64,000 nt of DNA from Caldalkalibacillus mannanilyticus JCM 10596 (GTDB lineage: Bacteria > Bacillota > Bacilli > Caldalkalibacillales > JCM-10596): positions 24,536 through 88,535 of the forward strand of contig NZ_BAMO01000015.1 of the NCBI RefSeq assembly GCF_000615945.1, read 5' to 3'. The notes under the pieces were generated by a model that saw only the letters and a list, made by a program, of their open reading frames with translations, was not told where the DNA came from and did not search any database. Positions 37,000 to 45,971 of this stretch are shown here, in pieces (positions within the stretch are counted from its first letter, which is position 1; each line of letters starts with the position of its first letter). The translations under genes were made by a program, and so were the position numbers.

Positions 37000-37068
37000 G
37001 TATTCGTTTTTTTTTCGTTTTTTTGTTTTCTCGCTTTTTTTGTTTTCTCCGTTTTCTCTGCTTTCTTA
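37000..37068. repeat. Degenerate T-rich/pyrimidine tract
   Basis: About 70 bases made of T runs separated by CG, GC or CT (TTCGTTTTTTTTTCG, TTTTCTCCGTTTTCTC). No ORF. It lies between the terminator and the 3' end of the molybdoenzyme cluster. Confidence 0.8.
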
Positions 37069-37075
37069 TAGAAGA

Positions 37076-37267
37076 CTATTCTCTCGTTTCCTCCAGCTGG
37101 CGAAAATAATAGTGAGTAATTCCAGCGACCAGCAGCATGAATGCCAGTCCTATTGAGTAATATGGCAGTAATTCATAGTGACCTGCTAAATAACTTTCCA
37201 CCATATATTGCACCAAGATCACGACAATCGAAAGGTAAAAGATCGATGTCCACCAAGCCATTCTCAT
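37076..37267 (-). CDS. Small two-segment membrane protein of the molybdoenzyme cluster
   Basis: A 63-residue protein with two hydrophobic segments (WWTSIFYLSIVVILVQYMV and YYSIGLAFMLLVAGITHYY) and charged ends. It is the last gene of the cluster, 27 bases after the Rieske gene. ATG 37267 stands nine bases after AGAGGGG; a TTG at 37276 abuts that site. No family recognised; position suggests an accessory subunit. Confidence 0.7.
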   Translation of the reverse strand: MRMAWWTSIFYLSIVVILVQYMVESYLAGHYELLPYYSIGLAFMLLVAGITHYYFRQLEETRE

Positions 37268-37293
37268 TTTTATCAACCCCTCTTTTTAGTTCC

Positions 37294-37797
37294 TTACACA
37301 GTATGGCGGTGTACCCCTATAGCATAAATTCCATCACTCTTAAAATCTAATTCAATGGATGGGAGTGGTCTTGTTGGAGGACCTGCCAAAGCTGAACCAT
37401 CCTCTACGGAAAAAAATCCTTGATGACAGGGACAAACCAGCTTCTCAGTAGGTTGATCCCAATAAACAGGGCATTCCAGATGAGTGCACTTGATATGGTA
37501 GGAACGATACATATCCTCCTTGACCCTGACCAAAATAGCTGGATCATTTTCTCTAGGGTAAGTAAACAGTTTACTCTCCCCTACTTGTAGTTCATTTAAT
37601 TCCGTAATCTTAAAAGGCTCTGGAGCTGCTTTTGCTTTTTGGAAAACCTGTCCCACAAAAGGAAGGGTACTCAGCAAATAAATGAAGATAAGCCCTATAC
37701 CAGAGAGGACAAAGCCTCTTCTGTTTAAATCAAGCTCTTTTTCTCTGCGAATGGTTAAGGATATATCTCTTAAAAATTCTTCAAATCGCTTCCACAA
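37294..37797 (-). CDS. Rieske 2Fe-2S protein
   Basis: A 167-residue membrane-anchored Rieske protein. Residues ~20-50 contain RRGFVLSG followed by a hydrophobic segment, which looks like a Tat-type anchor. Cluster ligands are CTHLEC (Cys-x-His) and CPCHQG (Cys-x2-His). QcrA-type Rieske proteins pass electrons from quinol; here the gene follows a molybdenum enzyme and its ferredoxin-like subunit. TTG 37797 is the start, eight bases after AGGAGG. Confidence 0.88.
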   Translation of the reverse strand: MWKRFEEFLRDISLTIRREKELDLNRRGFVLSGIGLIFIYLLSTLPFVGQVFQKAKAAPEPFKITELNELQVGESKLFTYPRENDPAILVRVKEDMYRSYHIKCTHLECPVYWDQPTEKLVCPCHQGFFSVEDGSALAGPPTRPLPSIELDFKSDGIYAIGVHRHTV

Positions 37798-37809
37798 AGG
37801 GCATTCCTC

Positions 37810-38364
37810 CTAGCTTTCATGAAATCCAAAACGGTGGGTTCTCGTATCTGGAAGACCGATGACCGTTCTCGTTTCAATTTCTGTATCATAAAAATTCCAT
37901 TTATATTGGACTTCTTTATTCATTTTTGTCTTTACTTCCTCTTCCTCTAGAAACAAAATCGTATCCGTTGGACAGACACTGACGCACATCGGGGGTCTTC
38001 CCTTAGAAGTCCGATCATAGCATAGATCACATTTATACATCAGATTTCGCTGTTCATCCACCTTAGGTATCCCAAAAGGACAAGCATAGGTACAATTTTT
38101 ACAAGCGATGCATTTTTCATGAGAAGCAGACAGGACGGTTCCGTCTGATGTCACCTGTATTGCACCTACTGGACAGGATTCTGCACAGGCTGGTGTGACA
38201 CAATGCATGCAAGGGGTGGGAGATGTAGCCACACTTTCTCCGGGATTTAACTCATCTACAAACATGCGAGATAAATGATCGTGACCACTACATTCTTCAC
38301 AGCCGATCATACAGGCTCGACAACCAATACACCGTTCAAAGTCGATGTATAGAACTTTAGCCAT
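37810..38364 (-). CDS. 4Fe-4S ferredoxin-type electron transfer subunit (FdhB/DmsB/NrfC type)
   Basis: A 184-residue protein with four Fe-S cluster motifs in the usual order for the electron-transfer subunit of molybdopterin oxidoreductases: CIGCRACMIGC, CMHCVTPACAESCP, CIACKNCTYACP and KCDLCYD with CVSVCP. It overlaps the catalytic subunit gene by eight bases. It would shuttle electrons between the catalytic subunit and the membrane proteins. Confidence 0.9.
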   Translation of the reverse strand: MAKVLYIDFERCIGCRACMIGCEECSGHDHLSRMFVDELNPGESVATSPTPCMHCVTPACAESCPVGAIQVTSDGTVLSASHEKCIACKNCTYACPFGIPKVDEQRNLMYKCDLCYDRTSKGRPPMCVSVCPTDTILFLEEEEVKTKMNKEVQYKWNFYDTEIETRTVIGLPDTRTHRFGFHES

Positions 38365-40516
38365 GCTGAACCTCCTTTTGTTCCGTTTTTTCGATTTTCA
38401 CAGCACAAACTTTGAATTCTGGCATTCTTGATTTCGGATCAAGAGCAGGGTTTGTTAGATGGTTAATAGCCAGTGTTTTCCCCCAATGATAAGGAACAAA
38501 CAACGTGTCGGGTCGAATGATTTTAGTGATTTTAGCAGGAACAGTAATATTTCCGCGGCGACTGCTTATTTTGACATACTGCCCATTTCCGATCTCCATT
38601 TGCTTCGCAGTATCGGGATGGATTTCAACATAAGGGTCAGGACAGAACTTACGAAGAGCCTCAATTCGCCTCGTCTGGTTTCCGCTTAAATAATGATAAA
38701 CAACTCTTCCAGTCGTTAATAAAAGGGGATATTCCTCATCCACATCCTCATTGGGACCTTCATGCTCAAAAGCGTGAATACGAGCTTTTCCATCTGGAAA
38801 ATAAAACTTCAAATCCTCAAATAGACGGGGACTTCCTTCATGCTTTTCATCAGGACATGGCCAAAAGACTCCGTCCATCTTTTCAATCTTCTCATAGGTG
38901 ATTCCATAATAATCTGCTATGCCACCACGACTTGCCTCTCTAAGTTCGTCAAAAATTTCTTTCGGCGATTGGTACTTGAAATATTTTCCCCTGCCTAATC
39001 TCTCCGCTATTTCACATATGATTTCCCAATCTCTTCTGGATTCCCCGGGCGTTCGCTCGATGCCATTAATCCTAACTACACGTCCTTCTACATTTGTTGT
39101 GGTTCCATTATCTTCAAGCCATACTGTAGAAGGAAGTACCACATCTGCCATTTCAGCAGATTCAGATAGGAAGAAGTCCATCGCGACAAAGAAATCTAAG
39201 TTTCTTAGGTATTTCTCCACATCTCCTGCACTGGGAGCCGAAACCATAGGATTACTACAGATAAGTAATAAGCCTTTGATCTCCCCTGTTCCCATCGCTT
39301 TTAACATTTCAAAGGCAGACTGTCCTGGACCGGGAATTTCTTTTTCATCCACACCCCATACCTTCGCCATATGTTCTCTAGCGGCTGGGTCAGTAATTTT
39401 TCTATAACCGGGGAGCTGATCTGCCTTCTGGCCATGCTCTCGTCCTCCCTGCCCATTCCCCTGCCCTGTAAAAGTAGCAAATCCTGAGCCTTTCCTCCCT
39501 ATTTTCCCTGTCACCAAGCAGAGATTGACATAATTAGAAACGTTACTAGAGCCAGAGGCATGCTGTTCGATTCCACGAGCAAACATCACCATTCCATTCT
39601 TGGCTTGCCCAAAAATTCTGGCTGCTTGAATTATTTTTTCCTGATGTACACTTGTTATCTCAGATACATACTCAGGTGTATATTTCTCAACTATAGCCTT
39701 CAGTTCCTCAAATCCAGTAGTGTGCTGCTGGATAAAATCTGTATCGATATAATTCTCTTTGATTAAGACATGGAGGATTCCATTAGATAGAGCTAAGTCT
39801 GTACCGGGTTTTAAATCAAGGTGAATATCTGCTACTAAAGCTGTTTTTGTCTGTCTGGGATCTACACGATCAGCTTAGCCCCTCTATCTCTAGCCCCCAT
39901 ACATAGGGCATGGAGAGTGGATGACATTCTGCTGTATTGGAGCCTGCAACGAGCAAGGCATCAGCAAATTTGATATCACTCCAAGGGTTGGTTGCCCCTC
40001 GGTCGATACCGACACTTTGGTTAAACCCTACGGCTGCGGAGGACATACAAAAGCGCCCATTATAATCAATGTTTTTCGTTCCTAATCCGATTCTGGCAAA
40101 CTTCCCTACTAGGTAACACTTTTCATTGGTCATCGATGAACCGCTATAGACTCCAAAAGCATCCTTCCCATAGGTATGCTGAACTTCTTTTATTTTGGTA
40201 ACAATCAGGTCCATTGCTTCCTCCAGGTTGCTTGAGTCAGCTTCCCATTTTTGCGAATCAAAGGATGCAATAACCGTTCCTCATGATCAGCCTGGCGATA
40301 CGCGGAAACCCCCTTCGGGCATAATCTCCCGCCGTTCATGGGAAAGTCATAGCGCGGTTCAACACCCACCACCTGATTTGTTTCTGTATGTACCCGAATA
40401 TTCATGCCACATTGCATCCCGCAAAAACAGCAGTGAGTTGAGATTAGCTCTTCCCCTTCTCGATGAATGGCATCATACTCTCTCTGAGCATAATCAGCGT
40501 TCTGGTTGTGTAACAT
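38357..40516 (-). pseudogene. Molybdopterin oxidoreductase catalytic subunit (FdhA/NasC-like), three frameshifts
   Basis: The catalytic subunit of a Mo/W-bis-MGD enzyme. N-terminal 4Fe-4S ligands are CCFCGMQCGMN and GGRLCPKG; the active-site Cys is in NGRFCMSSAAVGFN; the MGD-binding C-terminal domain starts near LLLTTGRVVYHY. Three single bases are missing on the coding strand: G near 40223-40224 (TWEEAMDL), G in the run 39894-39898 (VWGARDRGAK) and G at 39864-39865 (LIVVDPRQ). Adding them gives 720 residues in one frame. ATG 40516 has AAAGGAGG eight bases upstream. Cys rather than Sec, and the sequence type, allow formate dehydrogenase or nitrate reductase-like function; I cannot choose. Confidence 0.83.
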
Positions 40517-41630
40517 GCTCATTCCCTCCTTTGCTATCTAGCTTTAAGCCATTAGCTCCATTGTTTTTAATAAATAGATGACTCTGCCCAAGTCCAACCT
40601 TGGCTCCATACGCAGCAAGTCGATGCGTGACCCTGCGACATTCAGAGCAAAGATCAGACATATGAAGAGAGGTTTCTTCAATGGGTACAGATAGATTTCT
40701 ATGTTTCAAAGCAATCTGTACATCCTTAATCTGTTCCTTGGTGGCATACTCTCTGCCACAACGGGCGCATTGTTGTTGTCCCTCTAGTGCATGGTAGGCT
40801 GGTATGACCAATGCCAAAAAGCGCAGGGCTACATGCCAGAATTTACTAAAAGGGAAGTAAAGCAATAACACGATGACAGAGATTTGATGGGATAGAGTAA
40901 TTCCCATGTAAAAAGCCCCTTCCATCCAAGTAAAAGAAACGGTTAATAGCATGCCGGTAATCGTGACAATCATCAGGAGCAGAAGCGGAAAGATATCAAA
41001 CTCCTTTCCTTGTTCAACTAGTGTTTTTTTCTCTGTGGCACGGCGAATTAATGCCATGGTACAGCCGATCAATACCATTAGCCCTGACCAATTCAAGCCA
41101 TGATAGGTAATGAAAGCGAGCAATGAATCGACCGCCATATACATCGTTGGCAGTCCAAAAAAGACAACGGCATAGGTTCTAGAATCCACCAGTTCAAAAT
41201 GCACCCAGCCCAATACCAGAGCAAAAGTAATGGCAAAGGATAGAATCACTCCCCAAGAGATTAGAAAATGCTGGAGTCCTCTCCACCAAGAACGCTTGTA
41301 GATGAAACGTTGTTCCACCATGTTTTTCCAAAATGTACCGAATAAAAATAGCCAGCCCTTAGGTGAACGAAACATTCTCCAGCCCTGCTGCCACAACCGG
41401 CGTGCTGGCGGACGCATACTCCATGCCGTAATACGAATGGTCATTAACAGGATAGATAGGATCGTTGCCCACAGATAGCCATATAACGCCATATCATAGT
41501 AACCCAATTGTTCTGAACCAAAATAAATAGACAAAAACACAATCACAAGGACAATAAAAGCATTTCTAGTCGCTTTTGAGGCAAAGGAGCCTCGATGATA
41601 TTCTGACGATTGATAGGTTGCTTGAGACAT
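40494..41630 (-). CDS. Cytochrome-b-like (NarI/DsrM-type) membrane protein with zinc-ribbon tail
   Basis: A 378-residue protein with about seven membrane segments and His residues spaced for haem (LQHFLISWG, ITYHGLNWSG, LSHQISV, KFWHVALRF), the pattern of NarI/HdrE-type quinone-reactive cytochromes. The C-terminal ~95 residues are soluble and have CARC and CSEC, a zinc-ribbon-like pair. GGGAGGAA precedes ATG. It is the first gene of the cluster and overlaps the catalytic subunit gene by 23 bases. The haem role is inferred. Confidence 0.75.
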   Translation of the reverse strand: MSQATYQSSEYHRGSFASKATRNAFIVLVIVFLSIYFGSEQLGYYDMALYGYLWATILSILLMTIRITAWSMRPPARRLWQQGWRMFRSPKGWLFLFGTFWKNMVEQRFIYKRSWWRGLQHFLISWGVILSFAITFALVLGWVHFELVDSRTYAVVFFGLPTMYMAVDSLLAFITYHGLNWSGLMVLIGCTMALIRRATEKKTLVEQGKEFDIFPLLLLMIVTITGMLLTVSFTWMEGAFYMGITLSHQISVIVLLLYFPFSKFWHVALRFLALVIPAYHALEGQQQCARCGREYATKEQIKDVQIALKHRNLSVPIEETSLHMSDLCSECRRVTHRLAAYGAKVGLGQSHLFIKNNGANGLKLDSKGGNEHVTQPER

Positions 41631-41725
41631 TGCCTAATTCCTCCCATACTATTTTTTCGATGCTAGTATACCCCGCTATTCACTTGTTTATTTCCCTTGT
41701 TCATCAGCTCTATTCCCTGAGTACT

Positions 41726-41768
41726 ATTAAAATAAAAAAAGAAGAACGGTTTTCCTTCGTTCCTCTTT
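41726..41768 (-). terminator. Terminator after the coat-like gene
   Basis: On the minus strand AAAGAGGAACG pairs with CGTTCTTCTTT (one mismatch), then TTTTATTTT. Confidence 0.7.
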
Positions 41769-41797
41769 CCTTACAGTATGAACTCAAACTGAATTAT

Positions 41798-42085
41798 TCA
41801 ATTGCTAATATGATGCGGGACAGATATATGATGTGGGACATTAACATGGTGCGGAACCCACACCTGTGAGTGTACGTCTATCCCAGGTAATGTAGGATTA
41901 TGCCCTTGGATTTCAGGCCATGGCATAACTGGCATAAACGGAGGATACGTCATTGGATAGCCCCAATAGAAATTATAAGCATAGTTATCTCCCCAGAAGG
42001 ATTCAATTCCTTGTCTGCTATGATTTTGATCTATAGAATGATAGTACGACGCATTCCAAAACGGTATCCTTACTCTCTTATTCAC
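41798..42085 (-). CDS. Small Tyr/Trp/Pro/His-rich protein, spore-coat-like
   Basis: A 95-residue low-complexity protein with no signal peptide: FWGDNYAYNFYWGYPMTYPP in the middle and a C-terminal series of VPHH repeats (QVWVPHHVNVPHHISVPHHI). The start is GTG 42085 with GGAGGAA five bases upstream. The composition is like that of minor spore coat proteins of Bacillales, but no sporulation promoter could be assigned. It stands alone with its own terminator. Confidence 0.65.
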   Translation of the reverse strand: MNKRVRIPFWNASYYHSIDQNHSRQGIESFWGDNYAYNFYWGYPMTYPPFMPVMPWPEIQGHNPTLPGIDVHSQVWVPHHVNVPHHISVPHHISN

Positions 42086-42181
42086 ATAAATTCCTCCGAT
42101 CCTATGACCATTCTTACTGTTCTTCTCTCTATTTTATGATTAAATTCATTATTCTGGGATGGGTATTACACCATTTTGATT

Positions 42182-43345
42182 TCAGTGTTTTTTTTCTTTT
42201 AGACTTTCTAAATGATACGTTTGATCAATGATCATCTGAAACAAGCTGTGTTCAGATGTAATTTGTGTATAGTGCTGTACCACCCAATCTAATCCCCACT
42301 TTGTTCTATTCTCTTGAATCTCGATAGCCTCAGGATCATTGGATGAATGAAATAAGAACGCTGCAGCAATTCCTACCGCTAGATTAGTGGGAGTAATACC
42401 CTGATGGATAGCCTGCAAAGCAGGTCCAACTAATCGATCATTGGAAGATAACTTACGAATAGGAGATCTCCCCACACGGGTCACTTGATCAGAAATAAAT
42501 GGATTCGAAAATCTTTTCAGAATATTCTGAATATATTTCTCGTGTTTCTGGACATCAAGACCATATTTTGCGATTAAAAGGGAGCCATTCTCTTTTAATG
42601 CCTGATCTGTCACTTTTATAATATATGGATCGTTAATCGCTTGTTCAATTGTTTCATAGCCCAACCAGTACCCAAGATACGCTAAGATGGCATGCCCTGT
42701 ATTGACGGTAAATAATTTTCTTTCTATATACGGGGCTAAATCATTTACATAGGTAATCGCCTTGACTTGCGGCATTTCCCCTACCAGCTTCGATTGATCG
42801 ACAACCCATTCAAAATAAGGTTCAACCGTGACAAGTAAGCGATCTTCATGTTTTTGCAATGGTACTATACGATCTACTGCCGCATCTGGAAAACCAATGA
42901 CTTGCTCTGCTTTCTCTTTCTCTTGGTGATCAAGCCGTTCGTGGACTAGTTCTTTAAGTTTCGTACTTCCACCAATCATATTCTCACACGCAATGATATT
43001 TAATGGATTTTGATTGCTTTTGATTCGTTTAGAAATCCCCTGCGCAATAACTGGAGCGATCAGAGGTAACACACTTGCTCCTACTGCTGTAGTAATAAGG
43101 GTAGCTCTAGCAATCAAATCGGACACACTCTCCATATCTTTGCCATGTAAAGCACTGACTCTCTTAACCTTGGAACTTTCTTGATCTTCATTAGCTAAGA
43201 TCACGGTGTATTCCTTCTTACAATTAATCTCATCAACCAATTCCTGATCCACATCGACAAAACAAACCTCATAACCTGCTAGAAATAGTTGCTGCCCAAT
43301 GAAACCTCTGCCAATGTTCCCTGCGCCAAAATGTACAGCTATCAT
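42182..43345 (-). CDS. mtlD: Mannitol-1-phosphate 5-dehydrogenase
   Basis: A 387-residue NAD-dependent enzyme oxidising mannitol 1-phosphate to fructose 6-phosphate. The nucleotide site is VHFGAGNIGRGFIGQQL at the N-terminus; the catalytic Lys lies in RKLFTVNTGHAILAYLGYW. It is the last gene of mtlA-mtlR-mtlF-mtlD, two bases after mtlF. Confidence 0.96.
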   Translation of the reverse strand: MIAVHFGAGNIGRGFIGQQLFLAGYEVCFVDVDQELVDEINCKKEYTVILANEDQESSKVKRVSALHGKDMESVSDLIARATLITTAVGASVLPLIAPVIAQGISKRIKSNQNPLNIIACENMIGGSTKLKELVHERLDHQEKEKAEQVIGFPDAAVDRIVPLQKHEDRLLVTVEPYFEWVVDQSKLVGEMPQVKAITYVNDLAPYIERKLFTVNTGHAILAYLGYWLGYETIEQAINDPYIIKVTDQALKENGSLLIAKYGLDVQKHEKYIQNILKRFSNPFISDQVTRVGRSPIRKLSSNDRLVGPALQAIHQGITPTNLAVGIAAAFLFHSSNDPEAIEIQENRTKWGLDWVVQHYTQITSEHSLFQMIIDQTYHLESLKEKKH

Positions 43346-43347
43346 AA

Positions 43348-43791
43348 CTAAAGCCCACTTTCAAAGATTTCAATAATTTCTTCTTTACTTTTTGCCTGAA
43401 CAAGCTTCTGGACGTTTTCTTCTTCTGCACAAACAGTGGCAATCGTTGAAAGAAGCTCTAAATGTTCGTTTTCAATGGCAGCAATTCCGATAATCAGGTA
43501 GGCTCTATTCCCTTCTCCAAAATCAACCCCTTCTGGGACCTGTAAGACTGACAGACCTGTTGAGGTAATCCATTGCTTCGATTCCGCAGTACCATGAGGA
43601 ATAGCAACACCATTTCCGATATACGTAGAAAGCAGTTCCTCTCGTTCCTGCATTTTGTCTATATACTGTCGTGTAATATGCCCTTGTTGTACTAGCAGCT
43701 CCCCCGCTAAATGGATCGCTTCTACTTTATTTGCTACCTTGACATTCAATTCAATTTTTTCGACAGATAACATTTTTTCTGATTTTAGCAT
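43348..43791 (-). CDS. mtlF: PTS mannitol-specific EIIA component
   Basis: A 147-residue EIIA domain of the fructose/mannitol type. The phosphorylated His is in GNGVAIPHGTAESKQW. It takes phosphate from HPr and passes it to the EIIB domain of MtlA, which lacks its own EIIA. Between mtlR and mtlD with almost no spacing. Confidence 0.94.
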   Translation of the reverse strand: MLKSEKMLSVEKIELNVKVANKVEAIHLAGELLVQQGHITRQYIDKMQEREELLSTYIGNGVAIPHGTAESKQWITSTGLSVLQVPEGVDFGEGNRAYLIIGIAAIENEHLELLSTIATVCAEEENVQKLVQAKSKEEIIEIFESGL

Positions 43792-43794
43792 GTT

Positions 43795-45899
43795 TCATCT
43801 CTCCACTCTTATTTTTTGATAACAAAATTCTTGTAATCTTATTGAAAAGTAATCTACAATCTCTTGCTCATTTTCTGTTTCAAAACGTTTCACAGTATCT
43901 TCTTCGATTAGCAACGAACTTATTTCACTCAACACTTCCATTCCTTCACTAGAAATGCTCTGCGGACCAATCAGCAATAAGATCTTTCGAATCTCTATAT
44001 CATGATTATCCATTGATTTAAGAAGGATTGGAGTACTTAAGGAATAAATGGTAAATGACGGCTTGCCCACTTCATCGGTTCGTGTATGAAAGAAAGCGAA
44101 ATCGGTACCCGGAATTCCCAGTCCACCCAATCTCTCTCGATGCAAAAGCCTTCTAACAACCTCTTCTTTGTTGTTTATGAAGCCCTGTTGCGCTAACTCA
44201 TCGATCATTTCTTTGACGATAACCGGAACACTTTTGCGATCATTATTAATCATTTGATAATGAAAACCATCGAGAATCTCTAAAGTATGGTTCACATACC
44301 TCTGCATTGCACGTAATTGTTCAATTGCCTTCTGTGAGAAGGAGCTCGAGTTTTTCTGTGAGTGATCCGTTCGTCTAATAGCCTTCTTTAAATTCTGAAC
44401 AGAATATTTAATCTTTTGTATATCATCCTTTGGAAGTAAAGGACTCACAATTAAATATTCATTGGGCTCTATCGGGAGAGGTATAGTTGAGATAATGAGA
44501 TCATATTGGCTTTTGGGGATCAGTCCTACCTCAAACAGCGATAAGTTTTGCAATTGCTCGATTTCTGGGATTTCCTTTTGAATTCGAGTTGCTAATATTT
44601 TGGAGGAGCTATTCCACTCGTGCAAACAATAAGAGCTCGATATCGTTGTTGGTGCTTTTGGTTACGCTCTATTGCCGCACCAATATGCATAACCAAGTAA
44701 CCCACTTCCTCATCAGGAACATGAACCGTAGGAAAGACGGTCTTTACCACTTCTGTCATGATAGTAAAGAGCTCTGGGTAATCATGCTGGATTTGCTCTA
44801 ACAAAGGATTACGAATCTTCATTTTTCCTCGAATTCGATAAAGTGCAGGTTCCATATGAGTCAATAAGCCTTGATACAAGGAAGTATCCTGTTTTAAAGG
44901 AACATTTATTTTTTCTTCACAAAGAGAAATTAAGCGTTGAGTCTGCGCCATTAGTTCGACATTTCCTGACCAGAAGGTTTCTTCCTGTGAGCTCCGTATT
45001 TTTGCCCCTCTTAAATGCATGGTCACATAGCCCACTTCAGCAACAGGAATCTCCAAACTAAAAATCTGTTGAAGCCTAGTAATAATCCGTTCCGCAATGC
45101 GATACTCCTTTTTACTCTTTAACGATTCCAAGGTCTTTTCATCAAATGTGATACGCTCACCTTTTTCAATCCTTTCAATAGCTAGTGCTAAATGAATCAC
45201 AAGACCTATATAGGCACTATCCGCCAATGGATAAGGGAGCTCCTCATCTATATTTTGCAGAGCCTTCTCCACTTTCACTAATTTCTCTTTTTCAATTAAG
45301 CCTAGTAATCGCTCAGAAACCGTATCAATATGGCTCACTGATTTATTATGAATATTCTCTTTGATCATGCTAAGAAGGTCGTGCTCATCCAGATTTTCAG
45401 CGATTAAACTGCTCATCACTCTTCGTTTAGCTGATTCTGAACCTTGAATTTCCACCCCATAGCCCCTCTTGCGCAATAAGGTTAAATCATACTTTATTAA
45501 CCACGTTTCAAGATCGTCTAGATCATGACTAATAGTTGCCGTCGTTACTTTTAAATCGATGGCTAAAGAGATTAATTTTAAAGGTTCAGACGTTTCCAAT
45601 AGGGCACAAAGAATAATGGCTTTTCTTTCATTTGGCGTATACTCTGTTGTTGTTAGATTAAATAAGGAGTAACGCAAGGCTTCTTTGTCTTCTACATCAC
45701 CTTGAATTTGTATACCTATTCCCGATTTTTTGACTAGTTCTAAGTCATATTCCTTTAACACTCCCTCAATACAGGGAAGTTCACGGTGAATCGTTCTGGT
45801 ACTAACTTCAATCCGTTCTGCTATTTCTCCAATGGTGATCTCCTGTTCTTCTAATAAAAGAATTTCAAGTATCATTCGTTGTCTAATGGAAACACTCAT
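43795..45899 (-). pseudogene. mtlR: Mannitol operon activator MtlR, single-base frameshift
   Basis: PTS-controlled transcriptional activator. In order: HTH (ITIGEIAERIEVSTRTIHRE), PRD1 and PRD2 (to ~410), an EIIB-Gat-like domain with its Cys in ALIVCTSGI, and an EIIA-Mtl-like domain (RRLLHRERLGGLGIPGTDFA). The frame breaks just after that Cys at APPKY-stop; one extra C near 44609 restores GIGSSKILATRI and a 701-residue protein, the usual length. As written, the truncated protein keeps HTH and PRDs but loses EIIB/EIIA regulation. AAAGGAG precedes ATG 45899. Confidence 0.9.
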
Positions 45900-45971
45900 G
45901 GCCCTGCTCCTTTAAGAAAGAATCTATCTAGTCTGCCTTGTGCTTTTTCCTTTTAGTTCAAATAGTACTCT

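Noticed and set aside
38919..39407. 162-codon plus-strand frame opposite the Mo catalytic gene
   Set aside because: Antisense shadow, Ser-rich, no ribosome site.
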